DNA from: Bacteroidales bacterium UBA1769
GTDB lineage: Bacteria > Bacteroidota > Bacteroidia > Bacteroidales > UBA932
Direction: 5' to 3'
Length of the DNA: 11,748 nt
NCBI GenBank assembly: GCA_002314725.1
Contig: DCGV01000116.1
Span: 1 to 11,748, forward strand
In this document: piece after piece, positions 1 through 6,980 of the stretch
Numbering within the stretch: the first letter of the stretch is position 1
How the letters are laid out: each line of letters opens with the position of its first letter
Position numbers and translations under genes: made by a program
The notes under the pieces: model-generated
Told to the model about the DNA's origin: nothing
The model's database searches: none
The model's input: only the letters and a program-made list of their open reading frames with translations

Positions 1-17
1 TTCCCGGCAGGGATTAG

Positions 18-293
18 TACAACAGCGCAGTATGCCGTTTCAACCTCGGAATCTCTCGCATCGAGAAGAAAGGAGAGGAGTCAGTAACCAACACCGCTTA
101 CCTTCCTGTGGAAGTATGGAAGGCCAATGCTTCAGACCTTGCTTCCCTTATCAAGGGCGCAAACGTTGAGCTTGCAGGCTGGCTCAAGGCAGACAGCTAC
201 ACAGACAAGGATGGTCAGCTACGCAACAGGGTAGTGCTAGCTGTAAGCAGCTTCTCCATCATGGAGAAAGATACGGAGGACAGCGGCGATTAA
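18..293 (+). CDS. OB-fold single-strand DNA-binding (SSB)-like protein, C-terminal part, 5' end outside window or disrupted
   Basis: The frame is open from codon 18 to the TAA at 291-293 and encodes about 91 residues. They begin YNSAVCRFNLGISR, then have LPVEVWKANASDLASLIKGA, and later LKADSYTDKDGQLRNRVVL. This is the order of blocks in SSB OB-folds: VCRF..L near strand 1, a central W.V..K.A..L.KG, then G.L....Y.DKDG.......V. SSB-type proteins coat single-stranded DNA in replication and repair. About 30 N-terminal residues of a normal SSB are missing. The same frame reads PGRD just upstream and is then cut by TAG at 15-17. The only conventional start after it is GTG at 108, which would remove half the OB-fold. 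It is therefore either a nonsense-mutated copy or affected by a sequence error. A terminator follows closely, as expected for an expressed gene. The family call is moderately sure; intactness is doubtful. Confidence 0.6.
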   Translation, partial: YNSAVCRFNLGISRIEKKGEESVTNTAYLPVEVWKANASDLASLIKGANVELAGWLKADSYTDKDGQLRNRVVLAVSSFSIMEKDTEDSGD

Positions 294-315
294 GCCGCTC
301 CTTCATATCCAAACT

Positions 316-343
316 AAGGCACCTTCGGGTGTCTTTTATTTTG
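316..343 (+). terminator. Rho-independent terminator after the SSB-like gene
   Basis: AAGGCACC at 316-323 pairs with GGTGTCTT at 328-335 (eight pairs, one G-T wobble) around a stable TTCG tetraloop. TTTATTTTG follows. It lies 23 nt after the TAA of the SSB-like gene and is oriented to end plus-strand transcription before the oppositely directed operon. Confidence 0.85.
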
Positions 344-353
344 TTCGCTGGGA

Positions 354-381
354 ATCTTTCTCTTTTAACCGGAATGAATTC
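354..381. repeat. 28-nt near-identical direct repeat, copy 1 (left of thioredoxin gene)
   Basis: The block matches 796-823 at 25 of 28 positions, including the shared core CTTTTAACC and the end GAATTC. The two copies bracket the thioredoxin-like gene at a spacing of 442 nt, and each lies just after a hairpin on the plus strand. The function is unknown. It could be a duplicated downstream regulatory segment or a trace of gene insertion. Confidence 0.6.
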
Positions 382-419
382 TTCTAAAGAAGAGAATTGA
401 GTTTTATTGTTGACTTTTT

Positions 420-740
420 CTATAAGGACTCAATGCATAGATTGATTCTATGTTCCAGTTCTTCCAAATTGATAAACCCGGAACCTCGATAGACTTCTTT
501 CCTTTCCAACATCAATAGAACTGTTGGTCCAGAGTAGACTAGGAATTTTCCTGCTATTAGTGGTTCCTCGGTGATGTCAGTATAGAACGAACAAAGTGAA
601 GGATGACTTTCAGCGAGCCGACCTACCTTGTCGAGCATGACGTTGCAGACTCCACAATCGGGAGCCTTGATGTAAAAGAGACAAAGTCGATGATCTGTCA
701 GCGTTTGCTCAATGTCTTGAATGTCGGTTAAATGTTTCAT
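420..740 (-). CDS. Thioredoxin-like protein (CGVC)
   Basis: A 106-aa protein the size of classical thioredoxin (about 105-110 aa). The redox motif is APDCGVC with cysteines at residues 29 and 32, so Asp replaces the usual Trp before the first Cys. SGPTVLL at residues 70-76 is the cis-proline loop, and KEVYRGSGF matches the final strand and helix of the fold. There is no signal peptide, so it should be cytoplasmic. It probably acts as a thiol-disulfide reductant or oxidant towards an unknown partner. ATG at 738-740 is preceded by an AT-rich stretch without a Shine-Dalgarno sequence, normal for Bacteroidota; the stop is TAG. It lies 94 nt beyond the preceding minus-strand gene, behind a hairpin, so it may be a separate unit or receive only read-through. 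No separate promoter was identified. An imperfect inverted repeat (ATTGAGT 396-402, ACTCAAT 428-434) straddles its stop codon and might help form its 3' end. Confidence 0.85.
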   Translation of the reverse strand: MKHLTDIQDIEQTLTDHRLCLFYIKAPDCGVCNVMLDKVGRLAESHPSLCSFYTDITEEPLIAGKFLVYSGPTVLLMLERKEVYRGSGFINLEELEHRINLCIESL

Positions 741-766
741 GATTCAAGTTTGGGTTAAAAATCATA

Positions 767-798
767 GATGCAGTACCGCTTGTTGGCAATACTGCATC
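767..798. terminator. Hairpin between operon and thioredoxin gene, probable (bi)directional terminator
   Basis: GATGCAGTA at 767-775 is perfectly complementary to TACTGCATC at 790-798, giving nine pairs and a 14-nt loop. On the plus strand a T-rich run (799-808) follows directly. On the minus strand the stem is followed after a few bases by a shorter U-rich stretch (TATGATTTTTAA). Its place 36 nt after the stop of the 98-aa gene suggests that it ends or attenuates the long minus-strand operon before the thioredoxin-like gene. Confidence 0.6.
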
Positions 799-823
799 TT
801 TTTCTTTTAACCAGAAAGAATTC
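796..823. repeat. 28-nt near-identical direct repeat, copy 2 (right of thioredoxin gene)
   Basis: Second copy of the block at 354-381 with three mismatches. It begins inside the 3' arm of the hairpin at 767-798 and ends 12 nt short of the stop codon of the 98-aa gene. Confidence 0.6.
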
Positions 824-834
824 CCTGGAGATAT

Positions 835-1131
835 TTATCTGATTCCTCTCTTAAGTGAACGTAAGGCTGTTTCAGGGTCCTTAGTAAGCCAGTTAAGAGT
901 AAGGAAGGCTCCTACGGGTTTCATTCCATAAGAATCAACCAGCATTTGAAATGAATATCCCTCTATTTCAATGTCTGGAGTTGTACCTTTTTCTATCCAT
1001 GAATCAAAGCTGTCCTTAATAACTGGATTTAGTAGCTCTAGTTTCGTTATTGTGGAATCAATCATATGATTGGGATAACCTTCTTCATTGAGTAGGTTCA
1101 ATAGTATTTTTCTATCCATATACTTATGCAT
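835..1131 (-). CDS. Small hypothetical protein, putative partner or immunity protein of the metallopeptidase
   Basis: A 98-aa protein with no signal peptide or membrane segment. Its C-terminal half reads GYSFQMLVDSYGMKPVGAFLTLNWL and then a basic tail LRSLKRGIR. I have no firm family name for it. The start at 1131 overlaps the stop of the metallopeptidase gene by 8 nt (ATGCATAA), which implies translational coupling; Met5 (1117-1119) is a possible alternative start. A small cytosolic ORF coupled behind a toxin-like ORF is the usual place of an immunity gene in polymorphic-toxin loci. That role is inferred from context only. The stop is TAA, 36 nt before a strong hairpin, so it is probably the last gene of the operon. 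Confidence 0.75.
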   Translation of the reverse strand: MHKYMDRKILLNLLNEEGYPNHMIDSTITKLELLNPVIKDSFDSWIEKGTTPDIEIEGYSFQMLVDSYGMKPVGAFLTLNWLTKDPETALRSLKRGIR

Positions 1132-1951
1132 AATATGTATCCATACCTTTTCTCATTACGCTGTCTGCATAATAGTTTGCATCCTTTTCGATTTCTTGGT
1201 TTTCGTATGCCTCGAAATCAAACTCTGGACTGATGTAATTGTTGAAATTGTCTTTCCATACATCAATTATATTATCTTTGACAGTCACGGAATCTGGAGC
1301 TTCTATACATTTCTTTTGAAATGCATGTCTAGACTCATGGATGAGCGTGTTAAGCAAATTTTCACAGTCTGGATTCTCCAGATACTTAGAATTTAGTTCA
1401 ATTCTATTTGTGGCAGGGTTATATCCACCAAGGTTCTGAGGAGGTTTATTTTCAAAGACCAGTTCTGCGTCAATCCCCATTTCTCCTTTAAGACCTTCAT
1501 AGAAGTTTGAGACGATGTCGCAGCGACTTTCTAATCCCTTATCAGCAAAATCCAAATCATTTCCGTTTTCATAGAAATTTCGGACCTGTTCTATGCATCC
1601 CTTTTTCATTTCAACGTCATCGATGATCTCTTTCTGCCTAGGCATTTCAAGACCATGATTTCTCAAATCGAATTGACTAGCATGGGATTCAACTGACTTC
1701 GAAAAAGTCGCATCAGGAATTCTTCGAATATCCCAGTGGCCGGTATTCAATAGATATTGCCGTGAACTTACATCAATTCCATTGACGGAGAACTGCTGAA
1801 TTGCTTGTCTTCTGCTCTCAGGATTTGAGAATATACTATATGGTTGAACACCCATAGTATGAATGTTCATTGTAAGCCTCTCTCCTTTGTTTATCTGATT
1901 GCCTGGGCCGAGATACATCTGGTGCCTGGCTGTTAATTCAAAAGTTGCCAT
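1124..1951 (-). CDS. HExxH metallopeptidase-domain protein, putative polymorphic toxin
   Basis: A 275-aa protein with two parts. Residues 1-~75 form a separate N-terminal region, rich in QMYLGPGNQINKGERLTMN, IHTMGVQPYSIF and YLLNTGHWDI, that I cannot assign. Residues ~110-270 look like a zinc metallopeptidase. LIHESRHAFQ carries HExxH (H205, E206, H209), preceded by a beta-strand-like GGYNPATNRIELNSKYL. EIEKDANYYADSV (about 253-265) resembles the glutamate-containing helix that gives the third zinc ligand in such domains, best candidate E255. No signal peptide or transmembrane segment is seen. Metallopeptidase domains of this kind occur as C-terminal toxin domains in polymorphic-toxin systems. 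Its start lies 2 nt after the stop of the DUF6985-like gene, and its 3' end overlaps the 98-aa gene. The substrate is unknown. Peptidase-like is fairly sure; toxin is inferred from context. Confidence 0.8.
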   Translation of the reverse strand: MATFELTARHQMYLGPGNQINKGERLTMNIHTMGVQPYSIFSNPESRRQAIQQFSVNGIDVSSRQYLLNTGHWDIRRIPDATFSKSVESHASQFDLRNHGLEMPRQKEIIDDVEMKKGCIEQVRNFYENGNDLDFADKGLESRCDIVSNFYEGLKGEMGIDAELVFENKPPQNLGGYNPATNRIELNSKYLENPDCENLLNTLIHESRHAFQKKCIEAPDSVTVKDNIIDVWKDNFNNYISPEFDFEAYENQEIEKDANYYADSVMRKGMDTYYA

Positions 1952-1953
1952 AC

Positions 1954-2382
1954 CTATTGCTCAAATTCAACAATATAGCTTTCGCCTATTTCATACTTGT
2001 CTGCAGAACATAAAATAGCCATGCCGGATTCGGACCATTGTGTATCAAACAATAAGGCATACTTCCCATTCTTGAAGAACAACACTTCTTTAAGGCTGAT
2101 GTAATCGAGTGCATTGTCTTCATCAAACTTCCCTAAAGAATCATTAATTTCTTCTTCATAAGAGCAGATGAATGTCTTCACCTGACATTGAGCATTGTTA
2201 AGGAGATTCAGAATTTCTTGTTTGTATCTAATGTATGCTGCCTGCTGAGCTTCTGTTGGAAACTCATCTTTTTTACTTGATGTTCTGACTCGAACTTCGC
2301 AAGTCTTATTCCACAGTTGGATTGATTCGGTCTTAATCCAGCCGAATCTGAAAATCATTTCACCGAAAACCTTATCATTCAT
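1954..2382 (-). CDS. DUF6985-like protein, putative immunity protein of the HNH nuclease
   Basis: A 142-aa acidic protein without signal or membrane segments. It follows the block order I associate with DUF6985-type immunity-like proteins: FGEMIFRFGWIKTESIQLWNK at the N-terminus (residues 6-26), FPTEAQQAAYIRYKQEIL (41-58), and a C-terminal FFKNGKYALLFDTQWSESGMAI followed by YEIGESYIV. In toxin loci such proteins sit directly after the toxin and neutralise it by binding. Here the ATG at 2382 overlaps the TGA of the HNH gene by 8 nt (ATGAATGA), implying coupled translation and balanced amounts. The stop is TAG. The family assignment is from memory of the pattern and needs a profile search; the immunity role is inferred. 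Confidence 0.75.
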   Translation of the reverse strand: MNDKVFGEMIFRFGWIKTESIQLWNKTCEVRVRTSSKKDEFPTEAQQAAYIRYKQEILNLLNNAQCQVKTFICSYEEEINDSLGKFDEDNALDYISLKEVLFFKNGKYALLFDTQWSESGMAILCSADKYEIGESYIVEFEQ

Positions 2383-2941
2383 AGTTCATTGATTTTACCT
2401 TAGATATACCGCCACTATGTGCAACATTTCCATGAACTTCGCGAGGAACTTTATCCATGGTTTTACAGTCACTCCTTTCATGCCATGTGTAGTTGTTTTC
2501 TCTCATCCAGTTCTGGACTTCTTCTTTTGTACAACCTCTTTGCTGAGCTAATTTCTCACTCGCTTGATCAAAGTTGCCACCTGCACCATAGCGTTCGTCG
2601 CAAAAATCGTCAATCTCAACAGTGCCTTTACTTACTTCTGAAAAATCAGGCTCACCATCTTTGAATGAAATGCTATCTATTCCATACTTGTCCAAAATTT
2701 CACCCCATGTCTTACCTTCAATGTTAGAGTAATTTCTGTTCTTTGGAATTCCGTCTCTGTCTGGCACCCATTCCGAATTACCAGGTTCTCCAGTCCATTC
2801 ACCCCCTGAACGAGGTAGCATGCCAAATGTGTTTGCTCCCAGGGTCTTGTTTAGCTCCCTGTCAGGAAGGCAATCATATTTCTTTGACAATTCGGCCAAA
2901 GGTGATGTGGCTTCTTTGATTTCAATAAAACTGTTCATCAT
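2375..2941 (-). CDS. HNH/WHH-type nuclease-domain protein, putative DNase toxin
   Basis: A 188-aa protein. The last ~40 residues carry the nuclease signature TWHERSDCKTMDKVPREVHGNVAHSGG, with H154-E155, H170 and H175. This matches the HNH/Endo VII (WHH-like) toxin folds, in which a His in the first strand and two His around a turn bind metal and cut DNA. The middle part (GGEWTGEPGNSEW, then GKTWGEILDKYGID, ISFKDGEPDFSEVSKGTVEIDDF) is the segment that usually precedes this nuclease in toxin proteins. The N-terminal ~45 residues are unassigned. No export signal or known trafficking domain is present, and the protein is short compared with full polymorphic toxins, so it may be a stand-alone cargo-type toxin. 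Two ATGs in tandem (2936-2941) give the start, 16 nt after the ATPase stop. Its 3' end overlaps the putative immunity gene. Confidence 0.85.
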   Translation of the reverse strand: MMNSFIEIKEATSPLAELSKKYDCLPDRELNKTLGANTFGMLPRSGGEWTGEPGNSEWVPDRDGIPKNRNYSNIEGKTWGEILDKYGIDSISFKDGEPDFSEVSKGTVEIDDFCDERYGAGGNFDQASEKLAQQRGCTKEEVQNWMRENNYTWHERSDCKTMDKVPREVHGNVAHSGGISKVKSMNYE

Positions 2942-2957
2942 ATCTGGTATTGGTGGG

Positions 2958-5900
2958 CTAGTTCTGTTGCTTATTCCTTACGCTTTGATACCAAGCACTA
3001 TATATCTTTTTCCTTACATCTCCACCTAATGAATAGTCTTTCATTAAACATTGGCATGTAACCAAGTTAAGTGATTCTGGCAATCTGCTGTTTGTTTCAT
3101 GTATGAGATTCATTAATTTCATGGTTAATTCATCGAAACTACCTACGGTATCGGCAAGTCTGGCAACTTCTGATTTGACCGATAGGATTTCAGTAACAAG
3201 TCTCGACAGAGAAGCGAAGTGGTTGTCTTTCCATATCTGAATATCATTTCTAGTCTTATACTCCTCAATAATCTCATATATGGATGTTTTATTGAATGTT
3301 GACAAATTGGTCTTGAAAAGAGAGGTCTCTATCTGGTCAATATCAACATCAATACGATCTTCAACTCTTCCCTTAAGTAGTAACTTTAAGATTTCTGCAT
3401 AAACTAAAGATGTGTCTTCTTCTCGTTCATTTTCCTCAGGGAAATAGTTAAAGTGGATTTCCTTATCTGTAAACTTGCCAATCTTGCATAGTACAGGGTC
3501 TTCCCAGTCATTTTGGTAGACTACTGCTACACCAGTTGGAAGTTTTGCAATTTCATCAACCTGAGTGTCTTTCATTCCTGAAGCTTTTCCAGCTACTTTT
3601 CTATCGCTGTCATCTGGAAGTCTCATGATGATCTTTGTATTGGTATTTCTTATTGCTGAGACGTCAACTGCACCTGGTGATTGGTCTACGATAATAAAAC
3701 CTTCTCCGTATGTGCGCATCTCTGCAATTGCATTAGAAATCATTTCAACACTCTTTCCTGCAACATTGCTTCCCTCTGTAGATTGTTCCTGAGAGCAGCG
3801 CTTAAGGATGTTGTGAGCTTCCTCAAGGACTGTAATGTGGCGTAATGGACTGTTATGAGGTATGTCGGAATTTGAGCGATATTCATTAAGTCTCATGATC
3901 AGAATGCCCATAATGAGCGATTTTGTCTCTTGAGAGCCAATTCGACTCAAATCAATAATGACATTCTCATCGAACAAAGCTTGATCGCCAAGCTCGTTCT
4001 CCGAGAAGATCTGCTGACTAACTCCATTGGTCAAGGACTTTACTCTTGTGACCAATGAACCTTGATAATTACTCTTTACCTCTTCTGAATATGCAGAGTT
4101 ATTTATGACAAGTATTAATTCGTTCAACAAGTCCGCAAAAGTAGGGAAGAGGTTATTTGAATACTTGTTTCTTGATTTGTACAGGTCCCAGCCACAATCT
4201 TCGTATGAGTTTAGGATAGCCTCCTTTAATACAGCCGGCATTGCTGCATACATAGGCCAGCACACATTGAATATCTCAATCAAACGATCAATATGCTCAA
4301 GGACATGGACACCTTCTGGGAATTTGAAAGGATTGATTTTCAAAAGAGGTGTCTTCAATGGATTTGTACCATATATATGTTCATTCCCAAAGACATCCTT
4401 ATATTCACCCTTAGCAGGTTCAATGATTAAGAATTTTGGTGCATTTGCCTGATTACGTATTTGCTTGAGTAAATAGTAAATGGTGTTACTCTTTCCACAA
4501 CCAGTCGAGCCTGTGACAAAGGTGTGTTGAGTCATACTCTTTGCGTTGAGATTCACTTTATTATTTGAATACTCAACACCTTGGTCGAAGATGCATCCCA
4601 ACTCGAATGACGCAGTATTATCCTGATTGCTTAACCTCACTACCTCTTTACCAAGTGAGCAGTGCTCAATTACAGGGAAGCCTGGAACACTTTTTCTTGG
4701 CAACCCCATAACTATAGCAACTTCCTTGCTGCTTAGCATATTTGTAGGAGTAAGGATAATCGGACTGTTGGTCAGAGGATTGGTATATGTAAATGAAGGA
4801 TGAGTCAGACTACAGATATTACTTCTCAGTGCCTTGTAGTTTGAATTGTTGTTATACCAAGTATTTATTGCAGACAATTCTACTCCGGATTGCTCACCTT
4901 GCATGATTGATCTGAAGATTGTAGCACCAGTTTCGGCAATATATCTGTCGTTATTATACGAAAGGAAATAAGCACTTGTAGACCATAGTCCAGTACTCTC
5001 ACAAACTGCAATACGTTCTAATTGCTTATCAAGTCTTTTGAGTATTTCCTGTATGTGCTTATTCTGTATTGTCAGGGTGAAGTTCTTTGAAGAACCGATT
5101 GTGGAGGTCTCTCCGTTTGTCTCGCTAAAGTTTTCAGTGTGAGACTGGCCTTTGGCTTCGCTGTGTGTTTCACCTTTGGCAGTAGACTCGGAGACAGAAA
5201 AACCATTTGTATCAGATTCACTCTTGTTTAATTGCTTTGCTCCAGCGCCTAGTACAGCTCCACCAACTGAGCCTGCAGCACCTGCAGCCATCATAGTAAC
5301 ACCTAACGGCGCTCCAACTCCGGTAGCAGTCAAGATGGCACCGATTGACATTAATGGTGCAGAGAATGCAGAAACGATCTTTGATGCCTTTCCCCAGCCA
5401 TTTTCTTTGCTTTCTCCCTTTTGGGTAGTGTGGGAAGAATTTGTTGTGTGAGTATTCGTGTAAGTTGTCGAGGTTCCATCTGTGATTGTTAACGATTCGC
5501 TGTCGGAATACCCCTTGGTTCTACTTATGGCATTAGCTAAAGACTCGTTGGTTGAGTATGCAACTTGCTGAGTAGCCATGGCAGAAAGCTGAGTATAAAT
5601 ATTCTCATATCCAGCTCTGACATTTGTGATTTCTTGTTGTGCAAGGTTTGATGCTAAAATGATAGCTGTATATTCTTTTCCCTGCATTGCTGTTGCAAAC
5701 TTCTCAATTCCTTGAATGAAGGTAGCATTCGTATATTCTCCCTTGCTATTCTTTTGTGCAGGGATGCCAGAACACATACTGATTGTTGTCGCTTCTGATA
5801 TTTTGTGAACGAGATGCTGCTGTGCAGAACGTTCCTCTCCAGGTTTGATCATGGAGATGGTGTCATCAATCTCAGCACCTGGGAACTGGCCTTTGATAGC

Positions 5901-6419
5901 ATTCTTGAATGTTTCTGCGACAGAACCAACATTTCTATCAGGATCATCACATTTGATTCCAAGATAAAAATCAGTATGGTCTTTATGTCCATTGACAATC
6001 ATAAACAACGAGCCAATAGTATAGGTCATTGCACTGATTATGCTGATGAATTTGTCTGTGGCATACTCATCTTTTTCATATACCATCTTGTTCACTTTGA
6101 ACAAAATGGTGTCGCTCATGGATGTGTCACCTTCAAATTGAACAACATCCATGTTACTTAGCTTTGTCAGATAATTCTTCAGGACTACATCGTCAACTAG
6201 AGTAAGAGCTTGATTAGCTACATTCTCATACTGACGCAGGAAATTTGACTCTTGAGGATCTGAAGGCTCTTTATATTGAATGGAAACATTTGGCGTATCT
6301 TCTGCTGGTCGCACTGCTGTCTGAGGTACAGGTGTAGTCTGGACCTGTTTAGCAGGAGTTTGAGTATTATTTGATTTTCCTCCAGATTTACCTTTTTTCT
6401 TATCGTAAATTGTACTCAT
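2958..6419 (-). CDS. HerA/VirB4-like (DUF87-type) ATPase with embedded glycine-zipper membrane segment
   Basis: A 1153-aa protein. Residues 1-~45 are a basic, Pro/Gln/Thr-rich disordered tail. Residues ~60-300 form a folded region of unknown type. Residues ~300-340 and ~400-448 are Ser/Thr/His/Asn/Glu-rich low-complexity stretches on either side of a Gly/Ala-rich hydrophobic segment (~341-397, two helices with small-residue spacing) that could insert in a membrane. The C-terminal half is a RecA-like hexameric ATPase: Walker A GSTGCGKSN (637-645), Walker B with ITVLEEAHN (862-870), sensor Gln in IIVDQSPG (909-916), and an arginine-rich MRLPDDSDRKVAG (932-944). This set is shared by HerA, VirB4 and DUF87 ATPases, which move DNA or protein. 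Residues after ~1000 are helical. The start overlaps the 184-aa gene by 4 nt (ATGA). Downstream are two toxin-type cassettes, so it could power their export. DNA processing for defence is the alternative. Confidence 0.9.
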   Translation of the reverse strand: MSTIYDKKKGKSGGKSNNTQTPAKQVQTTPVPQTAVRPAEDTPNVSIQYKEPSDPQESNFLRQYENVANQALTLVDDVVLKNYLTKLSNMDVVQFEGDTSMSDTILFKVNKMVYEKDEYATDKFISIISAMTYTIGSLFMIVNGHKDHTDFYLGIKCDDPDRNVGSVAETFKNAIKGQFPGAEIDDTISMIKPGEERSAQQHLVHKISEATTISMCSGIPAQKNSKGEYTNATFIQGIEKFATAMQGKEYTAIILASNLAQQEITNVRAGYENIYTQLSAMATQQVAYSTNESLANAISRTKGYSDSESLTITDGTSTTYTNTHTTNSSHTTQKGESKENGWGKASKIVSAFSAPLMSIGAILTATGVGAPLGVTMMAAGAAGSVGGAVLGAGAKQLNKSESDTNGFSVSESTAKGETHSEAKGQSHTENFSETNGETSTIGSSKNFTLTIQNKHIQEILKRLDKQLERIAVCESTGLWSTSAYFLSYNNDRYIAETGATIFRSIMQGEQSGVELSAINTWYNNNSNYKALRSNICSLTHPSFTYTNPLTNSPIILTPTNMLSSKEVAIVMGLPRKSVPGFPVIEHCSLGKEVVRLSNQDNTASFELGCIFDQGVEYSNNKVNLNAKSMTQHTFVTGSTGCGKSNTIYYLLKQIRNQANAPKFLIIEPAKGEYKDVFGNEHIYGTNPLKTPLLKINPFKFPEGVHVLEHIDRLIEIFNVCWPMYAAMPAVLKEAILNSYEDCGWDLYKSRNKYSNNLFPTFADLLNELILVINNSAYSEEVKSNYQGSLVTRVKSLTNGVSQQIFSENELGDQALFDENVIIDLSRIGSQETKSLIMGILIMRLNEYRSNSDIPHNSPLRHITVLEEAHNILKRCSQEQSTEGSNVAGKSVEMISNAIAEMRTYGEGFIIVDQSPGAVDVSAIRNTNTKIIMRLPDDSDRKVAGKASGMKDTQVDEIAKLPTGVAVVYQNDWEDPVLCKIGKFTDKEIHFNYFPEENEREEDTSLVYAEILKLLLKGRVEDRIDVDIDQIETSLFKTNLSTFNKTSIYEIIEEYKTRNDIQIWKDNHFASLSRLVTEILSVKSEVARLADTVGSFDELTMKLMNLIHETNSRLPESLNLVTCQCLMKDYSLGGDVRKKIYSAWYQSVRNKQQN

Positions 6420-6970
6420 TTCTTGCTTTCGTTATAAAGTAAATATCCACCGACAGCGGCACCAATGATACCAAGAGAAGAAACGGCACATGCTACAGCG
6501 GTTTTCTCAATGAATAGACCGGCAACAGTAAGAACAGCGCCTCCGATGGTGATCCCTTTGTATATGTCTTTGTTTGAAACTGTACTTTGTGCTTTGTTAT
6601 CGTCAGCGGAATCATTATGAATTGTCTGGCTTTGAGTTCTAGCTCTCTTTTCTTCTTCCTCAAGACTATTGGCTTTATCCTTGAGTACTACCTTTGCCAA
6701 TTCATAGTAATAGTCCAATCTCTCGCGAGAAAAATTAGAATCAAGGTCATTTTTCACAGAGAAAAGCAACTCTTCATTCCAGTTTTGTTCATTCATGTCA
6801 AAGACAGAATTGTTGTGAGCTTCAAACAAATCATTTAATGTTGCCTCCGCATAAGACAGCATTTCTTTGAAGCTGTTACCTCGAGGATCTAACATCATCT
6901 CATTTGCAAGGAACAAACGTGTACTGATTACGTCTCCAGCATCGACTACTCTTTTGAATTTTGCCTTCAT
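6416..6970 (-). CDS. Single-module protein with glycine-rich membrane tail
   Basis: A 184-aa protein of no family I can name. Residues 1-~105 are one copy of a module that occurs twice in the neighbouring 284-aa protein. Shared positions include RLFLANE.MLDPRG.SFK.M..YAE, a later H, WN.E.LF.V, then NDLDSNFSRERL.Y and KVVLKDKA.SLE.EEK. A polar Gln/Ser/Asp linker (~106-135) leads to two hydrophobic segments (~138-154 and ~157-178) rich in Gly and Ala, ending in the short basic tail NESKK. The protein is thus probably anchored in the cytoplasmic membrane with the module in the cytosol. It begins 10 nt after the 284-aa gene and overlaps the ATPase start by 4 nt. The small-residue helices resemble those inside the ATPase, so the two may pack together; that is inference. 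Confidence 0.85.
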   Translation of the reverse strand: MKAKFKRVVDAGDVISTRLFLANEMMLDPRGNSFKEMLSYAEATLNDLFEAHNNSVFDMNEQNWNEELLFSVKNDLDSNFSRERLDYYYELAKVVLKDKANSLEEEEKRARTQSQTIHNDSADDNKAQSTVSNKDIYKGITIGGAVLTVAGLFIEKTAVACAVSSLGIIGAAVGGYLLYNESKK

Positions 6971-6980
6971 ATTCTTTATT

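Noticed and set aside
15..17. Reassigned TAG codon (phage-type genetic code) in the SSB-like gene
   Set aside because: Several genes in the window end in TAG at positions that fit family lengths and gene overlaps, so the standard code applies.
1088..1396. Plus-strand ORF of 102 codons with a hydrophobic N-terminus
   Set aside because: It lies opposite the metallopeptidase and 98-aa genes, which have clear motifs and coupled ends. Its hydrophobicity is the antisense reflection of polar codons.
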